Shown here piece after piece: positions 8,518-18,912 of a stretch of 64,000 nucleotides of DNA. The notes beneath the pieces were generated by a model. That model did not search any database and was not told the DNA's origin. It saw only the letters and a list, made by a program, of their open reading frames with translations. Within the stretch, counting starts at the first letter, position 1. Each line of letters starts with the position of its first letter. Made by a program: the position numbers and the translations under genes. The stretch spans positions 2,728,001 through 2,792,000 of the forward strand of contig NZ_CP030033.1 of the NCBI RefSeq assembly GCF_003611035.1, given 5' to 3'. Source of the stretch: Cryobacterium soli (GTDB lineage Bacteria; Actinomycetota; Actinomycetes; Actinomycetales; Microbacteriaceae).

Positions 8518-8660
8518 GGAGTGGCTCCTCGGTTCGGGTTGGTTCTTCGACTGTGACGGCGATGCCCGGCGCGAACCAGGACTCGTCAGGTCACTGATAC
8601 CGAGGGGTGGATCATCAATCAGTGGATGAAGCCAAGCGGGTCCGCTAGAAAGAAGACCTA

Positions 8661-9518
8661 GTGAAAGAGAGACCCACCGTGATCGACAGAACCGGTCTGG
8701 CCGAGTTCCTGCTTGGGCGGCGGGAAGCGCTGCAGCCTGAGGACGTGGGCCTCACGCGCGGGCAACGTCGCCGCACCACCGGCCTCCGCCGCGAAGAAGT
8801 GGCCGTGCTCTGCCACATGTCGACCGACTATTACGCCCGCATCGAGCGTGGCACCGGGCCTCACCCGTCGGAGCAGATGATCGCGTCGATCGCGCAGGGT
8901 CTGCACCTGACCGTTGCGGAACGCGACCACCTGTTCCTTCTTGCGGGCCACCAGCCGCCGACCCGCGGCATCTCCAGCGACCACATCAGCCCCGGGTTGC
9001 TGCGGATCCTCGACCGGCTGCAGGACACCCCGGCCGAGATCGTGACCGAGCTCGGTGAGACGCTGCGGCAGAGCCCGCTCGGCATCGCGCTGACCGGAGA
9101 CACCACCCACTTCGATGGCCCGGCCCGCAGCATCGGCTACCGCTGGTTCTCCGATCCGACCAGCCGGGCGCTCTACGCGCCGACGGAGCATCCGTTTCTG
9201 TCCCGGCTCTGGGTCTCGGGGCTGCGCGAGGTCTCGACGCTGCGGGGCCCGTCCTCCCGGGCGGCCCGGATCGCCGAGGCTCTCCTCGAGCAGAGCGAGG
9301 AGTTCCGCTCGCTCTGGGAACGACACGAGATCGGGGTGCGCCCCCAGGAGACGAAGAACTTCGTGCACGCCGAACTGGGCGAACTCGAACTCACCTGCCA
9401 GACCCTGATCGATCCCGCCCAGTCGCACTTCCTGCTGGTCTACACGGCATCCCCCGGAACCGAGAGCTACGAGAAGCTGCAGTTGCTCTCGGTGATCGGC
9501 AGCCAGGCGCTCCGCTGA
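8661..9518 (+). CDS. XRE-type helix-turn-helix regulator with MmyB-like C-terminal domain
   Basis: Transcription factor with an N-terminal HTH ([20 protein letters not shown], about residues 35-60) and a C-terminal ligand-binding domain of the MmyB/MltR type, which in actinobacteria is usually paired with a divergent SDR gene, as here. From GTG 8661 the product has 285 residues; GTG 8679 (279 residues) is nearly as likely, since a purine-rich GAGAG lies at better spacing before it. The probable target is the divergent SDR gene ending near 8517. The fatty-acid-like ligand often proposed for the family is not testable here. Confidence 0.82.
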   Translation: MKERPTVIDRTGLAEFLLGRREALQPEDVGLTRGQRRRTTGLRREEVAVLCHMSTDYYARIERGTGPHPSEQMIASIAQGLHLTVAERDHLFLLAGHQPPTRGISSDHISPGLLRILDRLQDTPAEIVTELGETLRQSPLGIALTGDTTHFDGPARSIGYRWFSDPTSRALYAPTEHPFLSRLWVSGLREVSTLRGPSSRAARIAEALLEQSEEFRSLWERHEIGVRPQETKNFVHAELGELELTCQTLIDPAQSHFLLVYTASPGTESYEKLQLLSVIGSQALR

Positions 9519-9533
9519 CCGCTCAGCGCACCC

Positions 9534-11015
9534 TCAGCCCGTCGCTCCCTCGGATTGCGGTGCACGCCGCGGTGAGCGGGCGACGCCGATCCCGACGAGC
9601 ACCGCAGCGAGGAGGGTGAGGGACAGCCCCGCCACGGTGACCGCCGTTTGGAACTGGGAGCTCTGGGCGGCGGTCCAGTTCGCCGTGGCGATGCTCCCGG
9701 TGAAGAGCGCGGCGAGGATCGTGCCGGTGATGGCGATGCCGATGGCGGTGGCGAGCTCACTCGAGGTGTCCACCAGAGCCGCGCCCATCGAGGTGCGGCT
9801 GGCCGGCAGCCCCTTGAGCACGTTGGTGCCGGCGACCACACCGACCACACGCATTCCCGCGGCGACCAGCACGAGGGCGACGAGCACCCAGCCGTAGCCG
9901 AAGCGGCTGAACAGGCCGAAGACCGCCAGACCCAGCACGACGGCGGCGGCGCTGATCCAGGCGGCGCGACCGAGGCCGAGCTTCCGTACGAACGGGCCGA
10001 CCAACCGGCCGCTGGCGAGAAGCACCACCACCTGGGGCAGCATCCCCACTGCCGCCAGGGCCGGCGGCCAGCCCCAGGCGAACTGGAGCTGCAGGGTCAC
10101 CAGATAGCCGAGGCCGGCCACGGCCAGCCCGGCCGCCGCCTTGTACGCGAGTCCGCTCGAGACCAGCGGCAACGCGAGGAGCCGCAGATCGAGAAGCGGT
10201 GCCCGAGCGGAACGTTCCCGCACCACGAAGGCGATCGCCAGAGCGACCGTGGCGGCGGCACCCGTCCACGGCACCCACGACCCGGACCCCTCCTCAATGA
10301 ACAGAGTCGGAGTGACGAGAGCGAGCACGATCGTCGCCGTGCCGAGAACGGCTCCCACGATGTCGATCGGATCGTGATGCAGCTCCTCCGCCAGGTCGGC
10401 AGCGATGCCGAGGCGGATACCGACGAAGGCGAACGCGGCGATGGGCACGTTCACCAGGAGCAGCACCTGCCACGGCGCGACCGCGAGCGCCAACCCTCCC
10501 GCTGTCGGGCCGACCGCGAGCCCGACGAGGCCGGCGGTGGAGATAAGCGTGAGCGCGCGGACGCGCAGGTCCTCCGTGTCGAACAACCGGAAGGCCAGTG
10601 CCATCGACCCCGGGGTCGTCATGGCGGCGGCGACCCCCATGGCCGCACGCACCCAGATCAGCTGGTCCGCGGTGGTGACGAACCCGGTGGCCAGACTCGC
10701 CGCTCCGAGCAGGACCAACCCGACGAGCATGATCCGGCGGCGGCCGAACCGGTCGGCGATCGCGCCGAACACCAGCATCAGCCCGCCGAACACGACGGCG
10801 TACGCGCCGGTGACCCACTGCAGGGCCGTCGTCGACGCGTGCAGCGCTCTGCCGATGGTGGGCAGCGCCACATTGAGGATCGAGTTGTCGAGCATCTCGA
10901 TGAGGAACACGGCCGACAGGCCGGCGAGTGCGAGCCAGGCGCCCCGCAAGGTTGGGGCCGGGTCGGACCCGGTCGTGGACGCTCGTGCGTCGAGTTGTGG
11001 CTGGTCGGGCGTCAA
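9534..11015 (-). CDS. MFS drug:H+ antiporter, DHA2 family (14 TM)
   Basis: Major-facilitator exporter of about 493 residues with 14 predicted membrane segments. The family motifs are visible: MLDNSILNVALPTIG in helix 1, the loop ADRFGRRRIML between helices 2 and 3, and the motif-C region AMTTPGSMALAF. It likely extrudes lipophilic drugs or dyes. TTG at 11015 is preferred because AAGGAG lies 8 bases before it; the upstream GTG at 11024 overlaps that site. No regulator is adjacent on the same strand; the XRE gene ends 15 bp from its 3' end and is convergent. Confidence 0.85.
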   Translation of the reverse strand: MTPDQPQLDARASTTGSDPAPTLRGAWLALAGLSAVFLIEMLDNSILNVALPTIGRALHASTTALQWVTGAYAVVFGGLMLVFGAIADRFGRRRIMLVGLVLLGAASLATGFVTTADQLIWVRAAMGVAAAMTTPGSMALAFRLFDTEDLRVRALTLISTAGLVGLAVGPTAGGLALAVAPWQVLLLVNVPIAAFAFVGIRLGIAADLAEELHHDPIDIVGAVLGTATIVLALVTPTLFIEEGSGSWVPWTGAAATVALAIAFVVRERSARAPLLDLRLLALPLVSSGLAYKAAAGLAVAGLGYLVTLQLQFAWGWPPALAAVGMLPQVVVLLASGRLVGPFVRKLGLGRAAWISAAAVVLGLAVFGLFSRFGYGWVLVALVLVAAGMRVVGVVAGTNVLKGLPASRTSMGAALVDTSSELATAIGIAITGTILAALFTGSIATANWTAAQSSQFQTAVTVAGLSLTLLAAVLVGIGVARSPRRAPQSEGATG

Positions 11016-11135
11016 GGTGCACACTCCTTCATAGTGAAGAAGTGGCGACTCGTTCGATGCCGCGTGTATGCGCAGGCCAGCAGGGCTGGGATGCGTTTTT
11101 ACCTCAGATGCTCACGCTACACCGGTCGTGCCGGG

Positions 11136-11423
11136 TCAGGTCAACCGTTCCGACAGCAGCACGGTGACAGTGTCCCCGAGATCCTTGCCGAGCTTGGTGC
11201 GCAGTTTGGCGCTGATCGAGAGCATGTGCCCACCGGACCCGGTGGGTATCAGCCCGGCCGTGACCGGCTGATCATCCACCTGAGCGACCACGCGCACGGC
11301 CTTCCCGGTGCCGAACAGCTCCACGGAGTCCGGAATCTCGACGCAGGACCACAGATCGCCCTTCACCAGCACCCCGATGGGAGCGGTGAAGGAAAGGTGC
11401 ATCGGGCCGGTAACCGTGCTCAT
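11136..11423 (-). CDS. DUF1905 family protein
   Basis: Small 95-residue beta-rich protein. The pattern FTAPIGVLVKGDLWSCVEIP, then IPTGSGGHMLSISAKLRTKL, then GDTVTVLL at the end is that of DUF1905 (YdeI/OmpD-associated group). ATG at 11423 has GGAG five bases upstream; a GTG two codons earlier is possible. The function of the family is unknown. It stands between a PEP mutase-like gene and the DHA2 exporter on the same strand with short gaps. Confidence 0.7.
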   Translation of the reverse strand: MSTVTGPMHLSFTAPIGVLVKGDLWSCVEIPDSVELFGTGKAVRVVAQVDDQPVTAGLIPTGSGGHMLSISAKLRTKLGKDLGDTVTVLLSERLT

Positions 11424-11479
11424 CGTCACTCCAAGTGTTGAGAATCTGGTGTCCCTCGACCCTATGCGGTGTGGCGCCG

Positions 11480-12253
11480 TCAGTCGCTGAATGCCTCGAG
11501 CCGCGACTGCATCTCCCAGTAGGACGTCGCGGTCGGCGTCCGTTGGTTGTCGCGGAGCGCCACAACGACGTTCACCGCGGCGTCGACGGCTGCGCGGTAG
11601 GGCAGGGATCCCGAACTCACCCGGCGGATGCCCAGGGCGCCGAGTTCAGCCACCGTCAGGGTGGGGTGGGCCAGCACGTTGACCGGCAGGTCGATGCCGG
11701 CGGTGATGCTGCGGATGTCCACCGGGTCAGTCACCCCGGGCACGAAGATCCCGTCGGCGCCGGCATCGGCGTAGGCAAGCGCGCGGAGCAGGACGGCCTG
11801 CACCGTGGCCTCCTCGTCGAACCAGAAGTTGTCCACCCGGGCGTTCACAAATACGTCGGGACTGTGTCGCTTGATCGCGGCGACCTTGGCGGCAAGCACC
11901 GCGGGATCCACCAGGCGCCCGTCCCGGCTGTCCTCCAGGTTGACCCCGACGACCCCCAGGCCGGCCAGTTCGGCCACGAAGCCCGCGACCTCGGTCGGGT
12001 CGTCGGAGTACCCGTCCTCGATATCCGTGGTGATGTGCACCGGCAGACGGCACAGGAGCGCCGCGAGGGCCATGGTTGCCGCACGGGTGGACCCACCGCC
12101 GTCGGGCAGGCCGGTGCCGGCAGCGATGCCGAAGCTCGTGGTGCCGATGGCTGGGAAGCCCGCCGCCTCGAAGGCGAGGGCGGAGCCGACATCCCAGGCG
12201 TTGGGCAGCAGCAACGGGGCATCACCGTGGTGGAGTTCCCGGAAAGTGTCCAT
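11480..12253 (-). CDS. Isocitrate lyase/PEP mutase superfamily enzyme
   Basis: TIM-barrel enzyme of 257 residues that acts on C-C or P-C bonds of oxo-acids with Mg2+. It has the metal-binding acidic motifs TTDIEDGYS and GVNLEDS and the NARVD segment typical of the 2-methylisocitrate lyase/PEP mutase branch. The loop motif KKCGH of true isocitrate lyases is absent, so a carboxyvinyl-carboxyphosphonate phosphorylmutase-like or oxaloacetase-like role is more likely. ATG at 12253 is set by GGGAGGA six bases upstream. A second member of the family is at 31232-32032. Confidence 0.82.
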   Translation of the reverse strand: MDTFRELHHGDAPLLLPNAWDVGSALAFEAAGFPAIGTTSFGIAAGTGLPDGGGSTRAATMALAALLCRLPVHITTDIEDGYSDDPTEVAGFVAELAGLGVVGVNLEDSRDGRLVDPAVLAAKVAAIKRHSPDVFVNARVDNFWFDEEATVQAVLLRALAYADAGADGIFVPGVTDPVDIRSITAGIDLPVNVLAHPTLTVAELGALGIRRVSSGSLPYRAAVDAAVNVVVALRDNQRTPTATSYWEMQSRLEAFSD

Positions 12254-12332
12254 GCTCGATCCTCCCGTACCAGCGCTACCTGCTGTCACGCTACTAGCGT
12301 GCGGTCCCGGCGCAAGAGGGGCGGCAGCAGGC

Positions 12333-13001
12333 TCAGGCGGGAAGCTGCCGCGCGTAGGCGGCCACGATGGTGCGCTCGGAGAGCAGCAGGTAGTCATCCA
12401 GAACGGATGCCGCCTGGGTCGCCTCGCCCGCCAGGTAGAGCTCGAGCACGGCCACGTTGCGGTCCACGTAGGGGCGGTGCAGGTAGTCCGGGTCGTCGAG
12501 CAGACCGAAGGCCAGGCGCAGCTCGGCGGAGATGTTGGCGTAGAGCCTGTCGAGGTGGTCGCTGTCGGCCAGGGCCACGATTGCCGAGTGGAACTCCATG
12601 TTGGCGGTGCCCACGGCGATCCAGTCGTCGGCCTCGCGGCTGGCCAGTGCGGACTCGACGGCGGCGCGCATCCGTCGGCTGGCGGGATGCCGGGCGGGGG
12701 CGGCCCGCAGCGCCTGGCACTCGATCATGCGGCGCACGCGGTAGATGTCGATGATCGACGCGAGTGACGGCACGGCCACGAACACCCCGGCGTGCGGCTT
12801 GTGCACGAGCAGGCGCTCGTGGGTGAGCACACGGAACGCCTCACGCAGGGTGTTGCGGGAGACGCCGAGGCGCTCGCTCATGGCGCTCTCGGAGAGGCGC
12901 TGGCCGGGCACGAGGTCGCCGACGATGAGCATCCGGCGCAGTGTCTCGGCGGCCTGATCGGCGCGCGAGTTGCCGTCTTCAGCATCGTCGAGTTGGGCCA
13001 C
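12333..13001 (-). CDS. GntR-family (FCD domain) transcriptional regulator
   Basis: Regulator of 222 residues with an N-terminal winged helix (SESAMSERLGVSRNTLREAF, about residues 38-58) and an all-helical FCD effector domain whose metal-binding pattern EFHSAIV is visible. FCD-GntR proteins bind small carboxylates. It is divergent from the transporter-pxpABC-biotin carboxylase operon, and a palindrome in the shared 200-bp gap fits the GntR consensus, so it very probably represses that operon, with 5-oxoproline or a related compound as candidate effector. The start is GTG. Confidence 0.87.
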   Translation of the reverse strand: MAQLDDAEDGNSRADQAAETLRRMLIVGDLVPGQRLSESAMSERLGVSRNTLREAFRVLTHERLLVHKPHAGVFVAVPSLASIIDIYRVRRMIECQALRAAPARHPASRRMRAAVESALASREADDWIAVGTANMEFHSAIVALADSDHLDRLYANISAELRLAFGLLDDPDYLHRPYVDRNVAVLELYLAGEATQAASVLDDYLLLSERTIVAAYARQLPA

Positions 13002-13093
13002 GACGCCACTCTACCGAAGCCGGCCCCAGCCCCGGCAGCGATGCCCTGCCCTCCGTTCACCGAAACATGACTGAAACACACTATTTACTCGAC

Positions 13094-13110
13094 TGATTGT
13101 TCAACAATCA
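13094..13110. promoter_or_regulatory. GntR operator palindrome
   Basis: TGATTGTTCAACAATCA is a perfect 17-bp palindrome in the gap between the GntR gene and the oxoprolinase operon. Its core TTGT-TCA-ACAA matches the TNGTNNNACNA pattern of FadR/FCD-type GntR operators. Confidence 0.75.
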
Positions 13111-13201
13111 CTAACCTGTCGTTCACGCGCTTAGGCTCGTTGCGTGGGGTTCCGGTCCCCGCGAGTAGCAGTACACCCGCAGGATCCTTCCCCCCGACGA
13201 A

Positions 13202-14497
13202 ATGGATGTGCCCGTGACCGACCCCCTCAAGACCACCGCACCCGCGGACCCCACCGCGCAGAACATCGACCAGCCCAGCGTCCGCAGCGTCGCCAAGAGC
13301 CGCCGCACCGCGCTGATCGGCGCCCTGTTCCTCATGGCTACCTCGGCCATCGGCCCCGGCTTCATCACCCAGACGGCCACCTTCACCGCGCAGATGGGTG
13401 CGGCGTTCGCGTTCGGCATCCTGGCATCGATCCTGATCGACTTCGCCGTGCAGCTGAACATCTGGCGCATGATCACGGTCAGCGGCAAGCGCGCCCCCGA
13501 ACTGGCCAACCTCGCCATCCCCGGCAGCGGCTTCGTGCTCGCCTTCCTCGTCATCCTCGGCGGCCTGGTCTTCAACATCGGCAACATCGCCGGCGCGGGC
13601 CTGGGCCTGAACGTGCTGACCGGACTCGACGCGAAGATCGGCGGGCTGCTCAGCGCGCTCTTCGCCGTCGCCATCTTCCTCGCCAAGCGGGCCGGAGCGG
13701 TCGTCGACCGGGTCGTGGTCATCGCCGGGCTCGTCATGATCGTGCTCACCGTGATCGTGGCCTTCATCTCCCAACCGCCCATCGGGGACGCGCTGCGCCA
13801 GACCGTGCTGCCCGACGAGATCAACTTCGCCACCATCACCACCATCGTCGGCGGCACCGTCGGCGGCTACATCACCTACGCCGGCGCCCACCGCCTGCTC
13901 GCCAGCGGCACCGCCGGGGTCGAACACGTCAAGGAGGTCTCCCGCGCGGCCTTCAACGGCATCCTGGTCACCGGCATCATGCGCTACGTCCTGTTCCTGG
14001 CCATCCTCGGCGTGGTTGCGAGCGGCGTCGTCATCGACACGACGGGCGCAGCCGCCAACCCGGCCGCCCAGGCGTTCCAGGCCGCGGCCGGCGAATTCGG
14101 TCTCCGCGTCTTCGGTGCGATCTTCTGGATCGCCGCGATCACGAGCATCATCGGCGCCGCGTACACCTCGGTGTCGTTCCTGCCGGTGTTCTCCAAGAAG
14201 ATCGTCGGACGTGCCGCCGATTTCGCCACGATCGCCTTCATCGTCGTGTCCCTCGCGGTCTACCTGCTGATCGGCACCGCCCCGGCCACCCTGATGGTGT
14301 TCGTCGGCGGCTTCAACGGCCTGATCCTGCCGATCGGTCTCACGATCTTCATGTACATCGGCTGGTTCCGCGGCGACCTGATGAACGGCTACCGCTACCC
14401 CAAGTGGCTGCTGATCATCGGCACCCTGGCCACGCTGCTCACCTGGTACATGGCCGTGATGGCCGTCGGGCCGATCTTCTCGCTGCTGACCCTGTAA
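13202..14497 (+). CDS. NRAMP-like transporter of the 5-oxoproline locus
   Basis: Membrane protein of 431 residues with about eleven hydrophobic helices, related to NRAMP metal transporters ([18 protein letters not shown] in helix 1). The metal-binding DPGN motif of true NRAMPs is replaced (GPGFITQ), and the family member YcsG of Bacillus subtilis lies in the same context next to pxp/kip genes. Uptake of 5-oxoproline or another organic substrate is therefore likelier than metal transport. It is the first gene of the operon; the start is ATG 13202 with no clear ribosome site, and GTG codons at 13208 and 13214 are alternatives. Confidence 0.8.
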   Translation: MDVPVTDPLKTTAPADPTAQNIDQPSVRSVAKSRRTALIGALFLMATSAIGPGFITQTATFTAQMGAAFAFGILASILIDFAVQLNIWRMITVSGKRAPELANLAIPGSGFVLAFLVILGGLVFNIGNIAGAGLGLNVLTGLDAKIGGLLSALFAVAIFLAKRAGAVVDRVVVIAGLVMIVLTVIVAFISQPPIGDALRQTVLPDEINFATITTIVGGTVGGYITYAGAHRLLASGTAGVEHVKEVSRAAFNGILVTGIMRYVLFLAILGVVASGVVIDTTGAAANPAAQAFQAAAGEFGLRVFGAIFWIAAITSIIGAAYTSVSFLPVFSKKIVGRAADFATIAFIVVSLAVYLLIGTAPATLMVFVGGFNGLILPIGLTIFMYIGWFRGDLMNGYRYPKWLLIIGTLATLLTWYMAVMAVGPIFSLLTL

Positions 14498-14525
14498 CCT
14501 CCCGGCACAACCGAAGGACTCCCTC

Positions 14526-15311
14526 ATGAGCTTCATCGACCTGAACAGCGACCTCGGCGAAGGCTTCGGCCGGTGGAGCCTCGGCGACGACCTGGAGATG
14601 CTCGGCATCGTCACCAGCGCGAACATCGCCTGCGGTTTCCACGCCGGCGACCCGCTGGTGATCCGGGAGACCGTGCTCGGAGCACGGGATGCCGGGGTGT
14701 CGATCGGCGCGCACGTGGGCTACCGGGACCTGGCCGGGTTCGGCCGGCGCAACATGGACGTTTCCAGCGCCGAGCTGATCTCCGATGTGATCTACCAGAT
14801 CGGTGCGCTGCAGGGCATCGCCCGGGCGGCCGGCACCACGGTCACCTACGTGAAGCCGCACGGCGCCCTCTACAACACGATCGTGCACGACGCGCGACAG
14901 GCCCAGGATGTGGTGACGGCGATCCGCGAGATCGACCCGGCCCTGGCCATCCTGGGCCTGCCCGGCTCTGAGGTGTTGCGGGCGGCGGAGGCGGCGGGCC
15001 TCCGCAGCGTGACCGAGGCGTTCGCCGACCGGGCCTACACGCCGGCCGGCACCCTGGTGTCGCGGAAGGAAGCCGGTTCGGTGCTGCACGACGCCGCGCT
15101 CGTGGCCGCGCGGATGGTGCAGCTGGCCACCGAGGGCACCCTGACCGCCATCGACGGCAGCACCATCGCCGTGGCGGCGGACTCGATCTGCGTGCACGGC
15201 GACAGCCCGGGCGCCACCGAGCTGGCCCGGCAGGTGCGGGCCGCCCTCACCGAGGCCGCCATCGACATCACCGCCTTCGCCCCACGGTCGGGCGCCGAGC
15301 GAGCCTCCTAG
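14526..15311 (+). CDS. pxpA: 5-oxoprolinase subunit A (LamB/YcsF family)
   Basis: Component of the prokaryotic ATP-dependent 5-oxoprolinase PxpABC, which opens 5-oxo-L-proline to glutamate. The 261-residue protein shows the LamB/YcsF signature: [12 protein letters not shown] at the N-terminus, [25 protein letters not shown] and [12 protein letters not shown] follows AAGGA at good spacing, 28 bp after the transporter gene. Downstream, the pxpBC start lies one base after its stop. All family motifs are intact. Confidence 0.93.
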   Translation: MSFIDLNSDLGEGFGRWSLGDDLEMLGIVTSANIACGFHAGDPLVIRETVLGARDAGVSIGAHVGYRDLAGFGRRNMDVSSAELISDVIYQIGALQGIARAAGTTVTYVKPHGALYNTIVHDARQAQDVVTAIREIDPALAILGLPGSEVLRAAEAAGLRSVTEAFADRAYTPAGTLVSRKEAGSVLHDAALVAARMVQLATEGTLTAIDGSTIAVAADSICVHGDSPGATELARQVRAALTEAAIDITAFAPRSGAERAS

Positions 15312-15312
15312 G

Positions 15313-17073
15313 GTGAGCACCACCATGCGGTTCCTCCCCGTGCGCGATGACGCGCTGCTGATCGAGCTCGACGACCTGCCGACCACCCTGGCGCTGTTCG
15401 ACTCGCTCAGCAGCGACCCCATCGACGGTACCGGCGAGCTGATCCCGGGCGCCCGCACGCTGCTGGTGTTCTTCCGGCCCAGCGCCGTGAGCCCGGCGCA
15501 GATCGTGCGGGCGGTGCGCGCGCGCGACCTGGGCGGGCGGGTCGCGGGGGAGGGCGCGCTCATCGAGATCCCGGTGACCTACGACGGCGAGGACCTCGAC
15601 GAGGTCGCCGGGCTGCTCGGAATCGGCGCAGCCGAGGTGGTGCGGCTGCACACGGTGGCGGACTACGCCGTGGGGTTCACCGGCTTCGCCCCGGGCTTCG
15701 CGTACCTCTCCGGCGGCCACCCGGCCCTGGACGTGCCGCGCCGCAGCTCCCCGCGCACCCGCATCCCCGCCGGATCGGTGGCCCTCGCGGGCACCTTCAG
15801 CGGCGTCTACCCGCGCGAGAGCCCGGGCGGCTGGCAGCTCATCGGCACCACCACCGCACGGATGTGGGACCTGTCGCGCGACCGCCCCGCCCTGCTGCTG
15901 CCCGGCGACCGGGTGCGCTTCGTGGACGTGGCCGGTGGCGGCCGCGCCACTGCGACGGTCTCCGGCACGACGGGAGCAGGGGACCTGGCCTCGGCCGCGC
16001 CAACGCACACTTCCACGGCCGCGGCCGACCACGCTCTGGAGATCCTCGACCCAGGGATGCTCACCCTGCTGCAGGACCTCGGCCGCCCCGGCTACGCGAG
16101 CATGGGCGTCTCCAGCTCCGGCGCCCTCGACCCGGTGTCGCTGCGCACGGCCAACCGGCTGGTCGGCAACGACAGCGGGGCGGCCACCCTCGAGACGACC
16201 TTCGGCGGGCTTCGGCTGCGGGCCCGAGGCGAACTGGTTCTCGCCGTCACCGGGGCGCCCGTGCTGCTGAGCATCCGCACGCCTGCCGATGCTGGGAGCA
16301 ACCCCGCCGCTGATGCCACCGAGCGTGACGCCGGCGATGCCGCCTCAGGCTCCCTCGACGAGATGCGCAGCCGCCCCGCCCCGTTCGGCACCCCGTTCGC
16401 GCTCGGCGCGGGCGAGGAACTCAGCGTGGGCCGCCCGGCAGCCGGGCTCCGCAGCTACCTCGCCGTGCGCGGCGGCTTCGACCTGGAGCCCGTGCTCGGC
16501 AGTCTCTCCACCGATGTCCTGGCCGGGCTCGGCCCGGCGCCGGTCACGGCCGGAACGGTCCTCCCCGTCGGCACTGCCGCGCGCGGCCTCGCCGCGGTCG
16601 CCCTGCCCGACGGTGGCACGGCCGACCCGGTCGGCAGCGCGCTCGGTGCCGGGCCCGACAGCGCACCCACGGAGGTGGTGCTCGACGTGGTGTTGGGCCC
16701 CCGCACCGACTGGTTCTCCGCCGACGCCATCGACGTTCTGACCGGGCAGAGCTGGCTGGTCAGCTCCCGGTCCAACCGAGTGGGACTCCGCCTGGAAGGC
16801 GAGTCGCTCACGCGCGTCGTCGACGCCGAGCTGCCCAGCGAGGGGACCGTCTCCGGGGCGATCCAGATCCCGCCGAACGGCCAGCCCGTGCTGTTCCTCG
16901 CGGATCACCCGCTCACCGGCGGCTACCCCGTGATCGGGTCGGTCGCCACCCACCACCTGCCGCTCGCCGGCCAGCTGCCGCCGGGCGCGCGCATCCGGTT
17001 CAACCCGGTCGGCCCATTCACCGATTACTCCGTCACCGACCACTCAGCCGAACTCCCCGAGGTCACAGCATGA
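15313..17073 (+). CDS. Fused 5-oxoprolinase subunits B and C (PxpB-PxpC)
   Basis: A 586-residue fusion. Residues about 1-225 match PxpB/KipI (AHS1; [15 protein letters not shown] is the hallmark), and about 235-580 match PxpC/KipA (AHS2; [20 protein letters not shown], and NRVGLRLEG near the end). With PxpA these form 5-oxoprolinase. AHS1-AHS2 is also the carboxyltransferase part of urea carboxylase, which is notable because a biotin carboxylase/BCCP gene overlaps its end (ATGA). The start is taken as GTG 15313, one base after the pxpA stop; ATG 15325 is an alternative. A low-complexity, alanine/aspartate-rich insert lies near residues 325-350. Confidence 0.9.
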   Translation: MSTTMRFLPVRDDALLIELDDLPTTLALFDSLSSDPIDGTGELIPGARTLLVFFRPSAVSPAQIVRAVRARDLGGRVAGEGALIEIPVTYDGEDLDEVAGLLGIGAAEVVRLHTVADYAVGFTGFAPGFAYLSGGHPALDVPRRSSPRTRIPAGSVALAGTFSGVYPRESPGGWQLIGTTTARMWDLSRDRPALLLPGDRVRFVDVAGGGRATATVSGTTGAGDLASAAPTHTSTAAADHALEILDPGMLTLLQDLGRPGYASMGVSSSGALDPVSLRTANRLVGNDSGAATLETTFGGLRLRARGELVLAVTGAPVLLSIRTPADAGSNPAADATERDAGDAASGSLDEMRSRPAPFGTPFALGAGEELSVGRPAAGLRSYLAVRGGFDLEPVLGSLSTDVLAGLGPAPVTAGTVLPVGTAARGLAAVALPDGGTADPVGSALGAGPDSAPTEVVLDVVLGPRTDWFSADAIDVLTGQSWLVSSRSNRVGLRLEGESLTRVVDAELPSEGTVSGAIQIPPNGQPVLFLADHPLTGGYPVIGSVATHHLPLAGQLPPGARIRFNPVGPFTDYSVTDHSAELPEVTA

Positions 17074-18812
17074 AGAAAGTCCTGATCGCCAACCGCGGCG
17101 AAATCGCCGTGCGCATCATCCGCGCCTGCGCCGACCGGGGCCTGGCCACCGTGGCCGTCTACGCCGACAGTGACGCCGATGCCGTGCACGTGCGCCTCGC
17201 CGACGAGGCCTGGGGTCTGGACGGCGACAGCCCGGCGGCGACCTACCTCGACGCCGAGAAACTCATCGCCCTGGCCATGCAGAGCGGCGCCGACGCCGTG
17301 CACCCCGGCTACGGATTCCTCTCGGAGAGCGCCGACTTCGCCCGCCGGGTGATCGAGGCCGGTCTCACCTGGATCGGCCCGAGCCCAGAGGCCATCGACC
17401 TGCTCGGCGACAAGATCGCCGCGCGCCAGCTGGCCGCCAGCGTGGGCGCACCGCTCGTGGCCGGCACCCCAGACCCGGTGGCCACCGCGGCCGAGGCCGT
17501 CGCCTTTGCCGAGGAGCACGGTCTGCCCATCGTGATCAAGGCGGCCTTCGGCGGCGGCGGCCGCGGAATGCGCGTGGCCCGTAGCCTCGACGAGGTCGCC
17601 GAACAGTTCGACGCCGCCGTGCGTGAGGCCGTCACCGCGTTCGGCCGCGGCGAGTGCTTCGTCGAACAGTTCCTCGACGCGCCCCGGCACGTGGAGGTTC
17701 AGGTGCTCAGCGACAGCCACGGCAACGTCGTGGTGCTCGGCACCCGGGACTGCTCGCTGCAGCGCCGCAACCAGAAGCTCGTGGAGGAGGCCCCGGCGCC
17801 GTTCCTCACCGACGAGCAGCGGGACCGCCTGCACAGCTCGGCCGCCGCCATCTGTGCCGCCGCGCACTACCGGGGCGTCGCCACGGTGGAGTACCTGCTC
17901 AGCGTCGACGGCACCATCTCGTTCCTCGAAGTCAACACGCGACTGCAGGTTGAACACCCGGTCACCGAGGAAACCACCGGGGTCGACATCGTCGCCGAAC
18001 AGCTGCGCATCGCCGAGGGCCTGCCGCTGTCGGTGCAGGCCACCCCGGCACCCACCGGGCACTCGATCGAGTTCCGCATCAACGCCGAGGATGCCGCGCG
18101 CGGGTTCCTGCCCACCCCCGGGCTGCTCACCCGGTTCGAACCTCCCACCGGGCCCGGCATCCGGGTCGACTCCGGCGTGGAGACCGGCACGCTGGTCTCC
18201 GGCCGCTTCGACTCCATGATGGCCAAGCTCATCGTGACCGGGCCCACCCGCGAGATCGCCATCCGCCGTGCCCGCCGAGCCCTGGACGAGTTCGTGCTCG
18301 AGGGCGTCGCCTCGGTGCTCCCGTTCCACCGGGCGGTGCTCCGCGACGACGACTTCGCCGGCGGTGAGGCGCTGAACGTGCACACCCAGTGGATCGAGAC
18401 GACCTTCGCCGAGCGGATCCCCGCCGACACGCTCCGCCCCGAACCCGTCGAGCCCGGCGTGACCAGCAGCTGGATCGAGATCGACGGCCGCCGGCACACC
18501 CTGCGGATGCCCGCCGGCACGGCCCCGGCCGCCCTCCCGCTCGCCGCGCTCGCCGGCGCCGGGGCTCCCGTGCGCGACGCGGCCGACACGGCTGCGGCAT
18601 CCGTGGCGGGACTGGTGGCCCCGATGGCCGGCACCCTCATCACCTGGCTGATCGGCGACGGCACCGCGGTCGCCGAGGGGGACCCTGTGGTGGTGATGGA
18701 GGCCATGAAGATGGAGACCACCATCGTGGCCACCGGCCCGGGCACCCTGCGGCACCGGAGCGCCCCCGGCGATTTCCTCGCCGCGGGGGAGCAGCTGGCC
18801 ACCCTCGACTGA
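17070..18812 (+). CDS. Biotin carboxylase with C-terminal biotin carboxyl carrier domain
   Basis: A 580-residue protein with an AccC-type biotin carboxylase (residues 1-450: [15 protein letters not shown], the ATP-grasp glycine loop [36 protein letters not shown]) followed by a linker and a biotinyl domain with VMEAMKMET; the biotinylated residue is about Lys547. It carboxylates its own biotin with ATP and bicarbonate. It overlaps the pxpBC stop by 4 bp, so it belongs to the oxoprolinase operon and not to fatty-acid synthesis. No separate acyl-CoA carboxyltransferase gene is nearby. The natural carboxyltransferase partner is the AHS1-AHS2 fusion just upstream, giving a split urea-carboxylase-like enzyme. 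Confidence 0.92.
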   Translation: MKKVLIANRGEIAVRIIRACADRGLATVAVYADSDADAVHVRLADEAWGLDGDSPAATYLDAEKLIALAMQSGADAVHPGYGFLSESADFARRVIEAGLTWIGPSPEAIDLLGDKIAARQLAASVGAPLVAGTPDPVATAAEAVAFAEEHGLPIVIKAAFGGGGRGMRVARSLDEVAEQFDAAVREAVTAFGRGECFVEQFLDAPRHVEVQVLSDSHGNVVVLGTRDCSLQRRNQKLVEEAPAPFLTDEQRDRLHSSAAAICAAAHYRGVATVEYLLSVDGTISFLEVNTRLQVEHPVTEETTGVDIVAEQLRIAEGLPLSVQATPAPTGHSIEFRINAEDAARGFLPTPGLLTRFEPPTGPGIRVDSGVETGTLVSGRFDSMMAKLIVTGPTREIAIRRARRALDEFVLEGVASVLPFHRAVLRDDDFAGGEALNVHTQWIETTFAERIPADTLRPEPVEPGVTSSWIEIDGRRHTLRMPAGTAPAALPLAALAGAGAPVRDAADTAAASVAGLVAPMAGTLITWLIGDGTAVAEGDPVVVMEAMKMETTIVATGPGTLRHRSAPGDFLAAGEQLATLD

Positions 18813-18839
18813 GCCGGGCCCGCACGCAAAATAGGAAAA

Positions 18840-18888
18840 AGTGAGATTAAGAGGATGCAATGGGAAATTGCGTCCTAGAAAACTCACT
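18840..18888. other. AT-rich two-tier stem-loop after the oxoprolinase operon
   Basis: In a short AT-rich patch, AGTGAG (18840-18845) pairs with CTCACT (18883-18888), enclosing a 10-bp stem AGGATGCAAT/ATTGCGTCCT (18852-18861 with 18867-18876; one G-U pair in RNA) with loop GGGAA. Asymmetric A-rich internal loops separate the tiers. It lies 28 bp after the biotin carboxylase stop and has no T-tract. It could end transcription, stabilise the mRNA, or be a small mobile remnant. Confidence 0.55.
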
Positions 18889-18912
18889 ATCTGCACATAA
18901 ACGACCGGCCGG

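Noticed and set aside
9648..11441. 597-residue open frame opposite the DHA2 exporter
   Set aside because: Arg/Gly/Asp/His-rich composition with no fold pattern; it is the antisense shadow of a 14-TM protein in high-GC DNA.
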